DNA of 64,000 nucleotides from contig OX438750.1 of assembly GCA_949316235.1 (NCBI GenBank), positions 16,618,865 to 16,682,864 on the forward strand. Reading direction: 5' to 3'. A program made the position numbers and the translations under genes. The stretch comes from Oegoconia quadripuncta (taxonomy: Eukaryota > Arthropoda > Insecta > Lepidoptera > Autostichidae). The notes under the pieces are model-generated. The model made no database searches. It worked only from the letters and a program-made list of their open reading frames with translations, and had not been told where the DNA came from. This document shows, piece after piece, positions 12,401 to 24,400 of the stretch; position 1 is the stretch's first letter; every line of letters starts with the position of its first letter.

Positions 12401-15400
12401 CACATTTAAAGGAGTAGCCCCCCTGTTTCAAGCTTTATAAGCCGCATCGAAGCGTCCATCGCTAAGAAAGACGATTATTACATAATTCATTACAGGATAC
12501 AGGCTTTCCCTCATAATGAGCATACGGACTTCGTTGTCAACTGAGGCAGGCGTAATTTAAAATTCAAGAATTCGTTGTTTTTTTGTACAATACAGAATTT
12601 TTATTCATTTATTCGGGACATCAACATCATATAATATTACACATTGATACTTGTCTAACATATTTTAGAAATTCAATTTCAAAATATCATTTGGCAATTA
12701 AAGATGTACGTACAAGTCATTCATCAATTTGGAAAAAAACAATCTAAATGATATTGTGTCCATTAGATCGGGGTAAAAATATCTTTGCATATACACACAT
12801 ATTGCAACGTTTGAGTATTGTCTATTATTTAGTTATAATTCCATTCTGGATCCAGCAATTAAATATTTTATTTTATTTCAGAATAATTGTTGTTTCAATT
12901 TCAAATTATGAATTTTTGTGCCGCCCCTAATGTTTTGTCTTTTATTATTTTATTAGTATTTGTCGCGAAGTAAGCTAAATAGACGTTCAATCAATTAGAA
13001 ATTAAAAATTCGGCGTAAAGTTCTGATGTATTTTACCCATATATTATTCTTTTTTATACATAACGTGTTAACGCATGACAGCAAACGTACCCTTTCCTTT
13101 TGCTACAATAACAATATAAAAGGATACTGCAGTACAAACTTGATAATAAGCTAAAAATACTTTATTACCGCATATTCCCAAAGTAGTGATGAATAGCGGA
13201 ATATTAAACATACATATTCTAGCTACGAAATTCTTCTTCGGCATGATGCTTGCATCGCCTAATTTGTCTTCTTTTGGACGGAAAAAGGGAACATTGGAAT
13301 GTCTATTTTTATTAGAATTTACAGCATAATGGATTCTTTCTTCAATTAATCAATCAAATACGCTTTATTGTTTAAATAAGATAATAAAATAATAATATAT
13401 TATAGAAACTACAAATTAGGCCGCCTTATCGCTTACAGCGATCTCTTCCAGGCAAACCTATCATCACTGAATTCAATACGAGTAATTAATTTCTCCTTTC
13501 TAGGACACACATAACAGTCACCCCAGACCTGAAATAGCGCACTTTAATTTCTCACTTTAACTTCGAACGATTTTTTAGCTTTTGCCGTCCATCATATTAT
13601 GACTAGGGATGTGTGGTCTGTGTTACCCATATTAACGTCGTCATACATTATCGCTGTATCGTCTGCAAGTGTTTATAGCTTGACGCGTGGTCGCTTATAT
13701 AGATGAATAAATATCAACGACATTCATCCTATTATTCATTTCACTAATGACAAAGCCATCCGTGGCCATTTCACGGCCATCATACTTCTTAATTTGATAG
13801 ATTTGCTTTTAATAGAAATATTTCACATTACACGTTAGGTCTGTGACATTTATTGCTATTTGTATTCTGGTAGGTGGAGAATGTAGCGAACGTGTGCACG
13901 CACGCGGTGTGCGTTGCGCCAGCGTCGCTTGGTGCGCGCGAGTTGCTCACGCGCTCCGTTAACGCACCGCAGGCCATTGCCGCCGTTGTCTACGGACTCG
14001 CCCTGTGCCTCCTCTTCGCTGTCTCCACCACGTTCCACTCCGTGTGCTGTTGCAGGTCTGACACGTGAGTAGTCGTATGCCGATTTTACATTTGGACGAT
14101 GACGAATGTGCGAAGCGTGGAAGGATCAAGCAATAGATGTTGTTTGAATTGTCACCTCCACTATAAAAATATTAAAACGCGCTACACAGACATTTAATCG
14201 GTTAAGCCCTAACATAAATAGGTAACAATGTACAACTAGTGATGTGGTATAAGTACATCAAATCCAATCTTTGTTAGCCATTCCGTCCTTCTTGGATATT
14301 CTTGTCCAAATAGCAGAATTTTACACGACCGCAAAACGTTGATTTTGTTGTTCTGTCTCATTGGTCGCCGCCCCTGTGGAAATGCAAGCTTTAGCCGAAT
14401 TTTTACCGCGCCGGTTTAGTCCAAACAAAACTAATATAAATAGTGGAACCTTTTAGTTCTACTTAACATTTCTTTGAGTATGCTTATTTGAGTCCAATAT
14501 GAGTTAGTGAGTCGTCAGCAGGTTGTCAGGAAAGGAAATAAATATACACCGGCAATAATTTATAAAATTTGTGAAGTAGTTCCTGATAGAACTGTTCCAA
14601 ATCGAAGTGAACTTTGTAACCACCGTGATGCGATCTGTAGTAATCCGTATAATACATATAATCTATTTTCGTTGCTATGGTCCGGTAGCGTTCTATTTCG
14701 CTTACTCTATACTGTCATCATCGGAATCGAAGTACCAAATTTTATCCGTTAATTCAGTAATGTTAATAGATCAAACTCTACGTTTCAAATAAAAAGAACG
14801 AATTTTTGTTTTCTTCACCAACATAAATTATGCTCCAAAATTCTAACCCTTTTAGCGCCGCGTTGTTCTAATATCGTCGTAATCACCATAACTTATGTTA
14901 GAAATGGCGAATAAATTGCCTACTATATATACATACGTCATTTATCATGTCCAATCCCCAATCTAATAATGTCAGGAGGCCATAGGCCACGAAAGGGTTT
15001 GGTACAGAAATAACCTAATCCTTATGTAAGCTGTCTTAAGGCTTCCTTCGCTGGCGAGTTTAAGCTGACACACAAGGTCACCGTATTGCAGGAAGTTATT
15101 CGTTACATTTGAGATGACGAGAGGATGCTTTGTCAACGAATTTAAAACGTTTGGTAATGGCCTTAACTGAGGAAATTAAAGAGGATAACGTTTTTGAAAG
15201 GCATTATTGGTATTAGAGCAGATAAAGTGCTTTACAACTGCGTTAACAGACCATGTTACATTAGCGGGAAAGAATTTCTTCTACTTTTCCTCGTTGTGTC
15301 CAACCGCTTTCTGTCTTATTCAGAAATACTTTCCGTCCTTGCATTGTTTTGAATGCCTGTTTTGTAAATGGAATCTTTTAAATTTTTTTTCTACCAAAAC

Positions 15401-18400
15401 ATTTTATTTGGACGATTTTATGATAACAATTAGAACCTCTGCTATTTTTTTCCGATCTTTACCATTACTAAAAAGTCTTCCATAAAACTGTCACGATAAT
15501 TCGGCAGGTTAAGGCTCACACAAAGCTCCACCAGCGACGGTTGCAGTAATTGTATGCGTGTTTATGTTGTATGAATTCACACGGATGCGCCGCACAGCGA
15601 GACTGTTGATAAGAAGCATTCAATTTTATTGACGGCCTCGCTGTGTGGCGACGATCTTGCATGTGATTTTATAAACGTAAAACGCCTGCAGTCGACACGC
15701 AACCTCTGCCGGTCGAGCTGTGCTTTGAGCCTGAAAGCGTACTAATTTTCCAGTAAGATGAAACACTTCCTGCACCGGTGCGATCGGGCCATGATCTATA
15801 TATTCATTGCGAGCTCGTACTTCCCATGGCTGACTGTGGGCACGCTGTCATGCTGGATGCTCCGGGAACTGCGCTGGGCGATTTGGCTGCTGGCGGTGTT
15901 GGGGATCACCTACCAGCAGATATTCCACGAGCGATACAAGATGCTGGAACTGCTGCTATACCTCGTCATGGGACTGGGGCCCGCGGCGATCATTGTCACG
16001 TCAAATGTACGTCCCTCCGCACGCTTGTTTAACGCTTCGCTTTGGTCTGGGACGCATTGACTAGCGATACATCACGAACGTCCATAATATCCTCTTGGTC
16101 GTTGTGTAAAACTAACGCAAAGGAGTCATGAGTAAAATATAATATATCAGAATAACCAGTACCTATGTTAAAAATTCCTTTCCACTGTCCATCCGTTGTT
16201 ACGTTATCGCGTTTGTCGAATGTTTGTTTGTTTTGTAAGCCTCATCCGTTTACATAAAAGGTGTTTATAATTAAGTAATTTGACTTTAATTTTCCAGCAA
16301 TATATCTATTTACTGTCGAAATTACATTCAATTTTTTTAGTCGGTAACACTAGTCAGTGTGTCCAGGTCCTTACTGCTGCATGAGTCACGCTATGCTGGG
16401 TTTCGTCGGTTGTTACTGGATTAGTGATGTGTTGTATAATGTCCAGTTTTATATTGCGAAAGTATTTTATTAGTCAAGTAGAATTGTAGGAAAACAGTTG
16501 CTTCCGATATCTTCGCTAATTTAATCGGGTATTATGTCCACCCTAAGTCACATATTAAATAATACGTATAATCTAACTAAATCAAGAAGTTAGGTATGTT
16601 TTCGCAAGAGCTTATACATGGTTGGTGCAAAATCTGTTTGTTTTGAATTAACATTGACTGCATGCCGCCTTCAATATTATTACTTTGTCGCGATGATCTT
16701 ATTATATATTTTTTGGGATGTTCTTTAGGTAAATGTTTACATAGGTATTGAAGCTACCATTTTATACGACAACAGTCCGTTACAAGCGCAGAAATTAATA
16801 ACCATCAAATCTTTTAAAATTATTTGTGATTTGTTTATTTAGAAAATATTGATCATATAGCATTTTGCTCTCTTGTAATTACAACTATAGTAATATTTTT
16901 TCACATTTACTTTTTCGTATACAATACATGGCGATTACGCACTGGAGGACACAATGTGGCCCTCACTAGGTGGACCTACGATTAGGTGAACGGAAAAACG
17001 CTGGATGCGGGCAGCGCATGATCAGTCGTTGTGGAGATCTTTGGGGGAGACCTTTGTCCCGTGATGGACCTCTTATGATAATGATATAATACGTATATGT
17101 ATGAAACTATTTTAATTTTAAAATGAGTGCCGAATTGTCATTCTAAACGTCACATCGAATTCATAGGTACCCATTCTTTATCACGGCATCTAACGTTTCC
17201 ACAAAGCTATCTCGTAATAAGTTCTCTGAACGTTTCCAATACAGGACCCACTTTATGTATCTGTACATTAGTTTGTGCTTGTCACACTTGAGATATCTAT
17301 AAATGGGTTGGTTTATTTTTATCTTCGCCCTATACCCACAAGTACACTTACCTACATTGTGAAAGGAAACTATTGATGTCATCATTTCCGTCCCTACCTC
17401 GGTCCATGCCTCTTTGTAGGTATCGCATAGTTACAGTGAACAATAATTTCACAACTTTCTTTTTCATCATTCAACTTGTGTTTGAAACTGTAGCTATTAT
17501 TTTTTTTTGATAAATCTTGCACTTCATGCTTAGACATATACTAGGGTATCAAGTTATCGGCTCCATATATTTATGTTCCTATTACCCAATGAGTTCTAAA
17601 CTCCTGACTACCTCCTTAACGCCACAGACAGTGCTGTTAGAGTGGCTAAGTTTTGGTCCAATAAATATATTTCTTTTCCCCATAGATCCACTGTATTGCA
17701 GTACCCGTGGTACTTTAATTTAATTCCACTGCACTAGGTATGCTGCAAACAACCGGTATACAGGACGTCCCAAAGTTATGGGACATGAAGGGGAAGTACC
17801 TTAAATATCGTAGATAGTGAATTTTGCTCAAAGAAGACTATGTTATTTTTAAAAGTTAGTAATTCTGCATTCATAGATTTTCTAAAAATTATTTGCTTCG
17901 GCTGGGAATCGAACCGACTCAAATGTGAAAAAAAAAACACCCTACTTTTATGATGCCAATCGAAAGAATAGCTAAAAAATAATAACTCTGCCTAAGTAAC
18001 ATAGTATTTTAAAAGAAAGGAACAACGTGAAATTAATCATTTTAATCAAATAAAAAACATACATGAAACTGCCGTAGTCAATTAAGTAGGTATTTTTTTG
18101 TAAATTAATTAATTAAATGCTCAAAATGTGATCCCTCTTGTCTTACGCAAATCGCCAATCTTTTAATGAGCCCGCTGCCTGTTGATTTTCTAATCATTTT
18201 ATGGTGAACACTCGATGTGATATGGCACAATTCTGTTTGCAACTCGCCTACGTTCTCGTATCGCTTTTTGTATAGCATATCTTTCACGTATCCCCAAAAG
18301 AAGAAATCTAATGGTGTGAGGTCCGGGGATCTGGCCGGCCATCTAATCGGTCCATTTGTACCAATCCATGTAGGAAAACATTCATTTAGAAAATCTGCTG

Positions 18401-21400
18401 CTCTCCGACTATTATGAGCCGGAGCTCCATCTTGTTGGAAAATTAAGTTTTCTTGCTCCGCCGCGGAATGGTTTCTTATCTTATCCCTTAAAATTTGAAG
18501 TATTCCTAAATACTTTTCTGTGTTCAAGGTTCCTTGGTAAAAATGGATTAAGAAAACCCGGTTTTTTAAAAGTCCGCACCAACAGTTGAGTGAAAAACGC
18601 ACTTGGTTATTAGTTTCAGTCACTCGTAGGGGATTTTCTTTAGACCAAATACGATTATTGTTGCGGTTATACATACCGTTATTGCTAAAGTTAGATTCGT
18701 CTGTCCAAATAATATTATCCAAAAAATTTGGATCTTCGAGCAATCGTGCCTGGATATCAAGACAGAAATTTTTTCTCCTTTCTGTATCGCCCGGAAGTAA
18801 TTTTTGAACCAATCGTCCTTCAACATAACTCTTAAAACCGTGTTTTTTTAATACACGGTGTATTTTACTTTTTGAAACTCCAATTTCATGTTCTCCTTCT
18901 CTCACCGATGCTTTCGGAAAAGCCGAAAAGTAAATTAAAATACCAAGTTCTTCGTCGTTGATCGTATGGTTTTCTTGCTGTGGTTCTCTTGGGCGTTTAT
19001 CGAAACGTCCCAGAGTTTTCAAATTGTTCACAAGCCTTTTCAAAACTTTACGAGACGGTATTTGTCTATCAGGATATTTTACGCCATACCACCGCAAACT
19101 TCTAGAGATATCTTTATCGTTCAAAAAATATGCTTCCATTAGATCAAAACTTACTTGATATGCCATGTTCGCAATAAATTAACACAATAACACTTGTGTA
19201 AGTGAATTGAGACTAAACAGATCAATATCCGAAAAACAAACGCTCGCACATACTGTTCCATTTTCAAATTTAAGAACAACATTTAAAAATATCACTTCTT
19301 TTTAAAATATCTTAAAAAGTATGCATTCAAACAAACGCTGTCATAAACTGTTCCATTTTCAAATTATAAATTATTTATTTTTGTTTTTAATTTGCCTTCT
19401 GTCTAGCTTACAGAGGACGTATTGAAATACAAGTTTTATCATTTCATCTACACGTGCACTTATAATAAGGAAAACTATGTTAGTACCTATTTTATGAAGT
19501 GGGTACTTATTTACGAATAATCAATGCTATCTTTGGAATGATAATATCGCTACTTTTCGAACGTCGTCGGCAATAAATAACTTTCTTGAAATTTGACTCA
19601 ATCATTTTATGTTGTTCCTTTCTTTTAAAATACTATGTTACTTAGGCAGAGTTATTATTTTTTAGCTATTCTTTCGATTGGCATCATAAAAGTAGGGTGT
19701 TTTTTTTTTCACATTTAAGTCGGTTCGATTCCCAGCCGAAGCAAGTAATTTTTAGAAAATCTATGAATGCAGAATTACTAACTTTTAAAAATAACATAAA
19801 GTCTTCTTTGAGCAAAATTCACTATCTACAATATTTAAGGTACTTCCCCTTCATGTCCCATAACTTTGGGACGCCCTGTATATACATTTAAAAAAAAATA
19901 TCTTTGCACATACACACAGCGCAATCTAGTTCCACACCAAGCAACTAGGCTTGTATTATGGATACCAGATGATTGATAAACTACACAAATACATTTTTTT
20001 TTTGTAAATAAATGCCTATATGAAAAACATCCATAACTGTGGAACACATGTCTGTATTCATCATACAAACATATAACCCTAGCGGGATTCGAACCCGCAA
20101 CCTTTTGGTATAGCAGTCAGAGTTTCTAACCACTACACCAAACAGGTCGTCAAAAAAACTCCCATAGAACTTTCCAAAAGGTGTGCTTTTCAGTTTTTTT
20201 TAAACATTCACGGGGTATTTTGTTTTATCTCTAGTGCGTACTGCACTATGGCGGCTAAGGTTAAACAAACATATCCGTGGACCCACCGATTGAATAAGAT
20301 AATTCCATCTCTAGTGCGGTGGGTCTATGGGGAAAAATACCTGTGGTCATACCAGTAGGGCTTAGCGGTGGGATCACGGTCAATAACTGTTTAAAAACCA
20401 AAAACTTGCGGGTATTTTGCGGGCGCCATGTTTGATTTAACATAAAATCTATGACACTCTAGCGATCAAGATGAATCGAATAGCACATTGCACTTCAAAA
20501 TCGGTAGAGCCGTTTAGGCTACAGGAGGTAACATAGGAATCTACATACATACCTACTCGTACTTACACTCGAAAGACATAACCTTTTTGGTGCTGTCGGG
20601 TAAAAAGGGGAATGACTACTTATAGAAAAGTTCGTTTTCTAAAGTTTCCCACCCGGGAATGGAACCCAGGATCATTGTCTCCAACCAACTACTTAGTTTA
20701 CAGAAAGACGCCTAATATCCAGTAAAGAGCGACAATAAAATACGATTGTCGTCATCCCGAATAGCAGAAAAATTAATGAACGAACATTATAAGTTATCTA
20801 ACCATGTAATTATTTTAAAATTGTAGGTACACTTGGTGGATCGATAAACAAGAAGTGACTATCGTTTAATATAATATGTCTGACGCACATATTTCATACT
20901 ATTTTCTAAATATAGTGTATTCCCTTAATTACCTACCTTAACAAATGCCAACCTTGACTTTTATCGCACATACATCATCAAATAGCTAGCATTAATTACA
21001 AAACTGAAAATTATTTATTCGTAACCAATATATGAAGGTGTAATAATATTAGTGGAAGAGCTCCATGTTTAGTCTATAAGAAAATAATAGGTGAATAAAT
21101 ATCCATGGACATACACATAGCGCCATCTAGTTCCACATTAAGCAACCATATGTTTGATATACTACACAAATACATGTTTTTTTGTAAATATATACATATT
21201 ATAAATGAAAACATACAACATAAGTTGAGCACGCGTGTCCGTATTCATCATACAAACATGTGCCCCTAACGGGGTTCGACCCTGCAACCTTATGATATAA
21301 CCCAGGGTTTTCAACCACTACGCTAAACATGTCGTAAATGTACACACTGCTTCATTACAAATGCAAAAGTCCGTCTATCTGGCTTTCACGTGTAAATTGA

Positions 21401-24400
21401 TGAACCGATCGAAATTTGGAATCTAATATAGTTATGTCAAAAAAAATATAGCATCATTTAGGAAAAATAGTGATAAACATGATGTCAATACAAGAAATAA
21501 AGATAAACTTGCAAGTTATATAAGTCGCCCCCGCAAAGTCAGTAATTCACCAATCTTACTTTCAATAAATTTAAAGATACTTTAAAACAGAAACTTATTA
21601 AGAAAGCATATTATAAAATATCAGATTATTTTGATGATAAACATTCATGGACATAACCAGCTCGTTCGCATAACCAAGCTATTTCACAATTAATAATGAA
21701 ATATTATTGTGCCCTTTTGTAATATAAATTCCTTTTTTTTTTTTCAAAGAGCAACCTCTCTAGATTCTTGCTCGTTCTTCCCAGGGGAAAATTGCCTTTT
21801 GAACAAGTAGTGGCTTTAAAAATGTAAAAGTGTACCCTGTGTACCTACAAAATAAAGCATTTTTAAACGACTTCAAAAAAGGAGGAGGTTCTGTATTCGG
21901 GGCGTATTTTTTTTTTTTTATGTATGTACACCGATATCTCCGAGATTTGGCGGTTGATTCACATGGTTCTTTTTGTAAATGAAAGGGGATACCGTCGAGT
22001 TGGTCCCATTGTAATTTCAGCGCAATCGGTCCAGTAGTTTTTGTGTAATCATGGTAAACATCAGAATGGAATTACATATTTAGACGATTTTGTAGTTTTT
22101 ACACAGGGAAACTAAGTAGATACAGTTTGGGTTTTTATGGAAAAAGTGTATAGAAGGTCGGTGTAATTATCAGCAATAAATATGACAAATCGAAGATCAT
22201 CAGGTCGAGCTGGTACACCCGAACTGCCCATCTAACCTGTAGGAGCGAGAAGGTTCGCCATCGCACAAAAATTATCAGGGAGATTAGCAACCACGGATAA
22301 ATACTAATAACTTTTTTTAACCGACTTCAAAAAAGGAGGAGGTTCTGTATTCTTTATGTATGTACATCGATTAGTCCGAGATTTTTAAGCCGATTTACGT
22401 CGGTGTGATTATCAACAATAAATATGACAAATCGAAGATCATCAGGTCGAGCTGGTACACCCCAAGTGCCCACCTAACCTGTAGGAGCGAGAAGGTTCGC
22501 CATCGCACAAAAATTATCATGGAGATTAGCAACCACGGATAAATATTAAAAACTTTTTTTAACCAACTTCAAAAACGGAGGAGGTTCTGTAATCTTTATG
22601 TATGTACATCGATTAGTCCGAGATTTTTAGGCCGATTTACATGATTATAAGGCCGTGCCTGCGCTCACGCTGCTCAGCGGACTCCTCGTCGAGCGGTCGT
22701 GTATAAGACCGAGTCTATGCTCGTTCTCTTCGGGCGTTTCCTGGCGAATACGTGATTTAACGTATCTTTCATAACTACTAGACGTACTCGGCGAGCTTCC
22801 TGGGAACGCGAAATTGCGTTCCGTGAGGCATTTTTTTCAAGCCGTAGTACCCTCTCAGTTTCGGTTTCTTTTGACCGACAGTTCTTTAAACGAGCAGCAC
22901 CATTCGTAGGATTGCCCATATTGGTCAATTAAAATAGAGGAATTATAAAACAAGCCAATAAAAATAAAACTGTGACTGATGATGACATACTGTTATAATA
23001 ACTTGAGCGGTATGTATTTGAGTAAACGAACAATTAACTTAACTAACGACGAATATTGAAAAAAGTAGGTTGTGATTAATCCATTTCAGATATTAAAATT
23101 TTATTTCAGTGACTACATTACTAAGTGAGCGACTGGGTATACAAAGAGGGCAACAAAAGCATAATTGCACTCCGACATAGGTTAGGTTCGAAGGGTATGG
23201 CGCAAGCGAGCCGGATGAGTGCGAGCGAAGCGAGCACGGGAGTGCTTGGCACCCCGACATGGATAGGTTAGGTTCGAAGGGTGTGGCGGAAGCGAGCCGG
23301 GCGAGCAGAGCGAGCCCGGATCGCCTGCCATACCCTTCGTGTTAGGTTGACATGTATGCAATACATTGTTTCATTTAATTAACTACTTCAATTAAAATAA
23401 AATGCCGCTCAGTATAAGAATTACATTTGCCAAATATTGAAAAAAATACAGGACGTAACGTTGACACTCAAACAAATATTAGGTCGCTCCAATATTATGA
23501 AGCTTCTCATTTTGTTTTTTAAGTAACTCAAATTAATGTTTGTAAGTTGCTGTTCTGTTGATTTCTCCTCACTCGCAGTCAGTCGCTCACTTAGTAATAC
23601 TATAACCTAAATTAATTAATTTTGAAACTTCAAAATGTAATTTACAGTCACTCGTTTTATTGCTACCGATTAAAATATATTAGGTCTTTACCTATGAAAT
23701 TGCCGTTTTGTATGAAATAATTTAAACGAATTTTTTTCATGCATTTTTTATTTGTATTAATCGAAGTAATCACCCATGCAATCAATGCATCTTTGCCAAC
23801 GCAGTGGCAGTTTATTGATGCCCTTCTTAAAGAAATCAGCTGGACGGGAGGCAACAAATTCTTCAAAGGCATGTTGTACTGCCTCTCGGGTATTGAATTT
23901 TTTTCCTGCCAAGAAGTTATCCAAATTCTGGAAAAAGTAGTAGTCTGTAGGCGCAAGGTCTGGTGAGTAGGGCGGATGACGGAGAGCTTCCAACCCCAGT
24001 TCTTGCAACTTGGAGACCGTCTGCTGTGCAGTATGAGGCCGCGCGTTGTCGTGCAGGAGCAGCGGAGAGGAGCCATTGACCAACGCTGGTTGGAGATGTG
24101 TCAGCTTCTCCATCATTGTGTTCAGTTCTTCACAGTACACATCTGCAGTAATGCTCATCCCGTTTGGTAAGAAGCTGTGATGAATCACACCGGCGCTAGA
24201 CTACCAAACAGTGACCATCCCTTTTCTAGGGGTAAGTTTTCTTTAGGTGCTGAACCAGGATCCAACCAACTAGCTGAGCGCTTGCGGTTATCAATCAGAA
24301 CCAATTTTTCATCGCAGGTAACAATGCGGTTCAAAATTCCTTCATGTGTGTGTCTGTGTGGCACGTCTCGACGCGTACTTCGCGCTGGCGATCATTGAGT

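Noticed and set aside
13856..14038. Minus-strand 60-codon frame
   Set aside because: Antisense to MMD exon 2; no motif.
15207..15485. 92-codon plus frame in MMD intron 2
   Set aside because: Phe/Leu/Thr-rich AT composition, no splice context consistent with MMD phases and no domain.
21868..22641. CRISPR-like direct repeats
   Set aside because: Units are 242 bp and contiguous, with no short repeat/unique spacer pattern; the DNA is eukaryotic.
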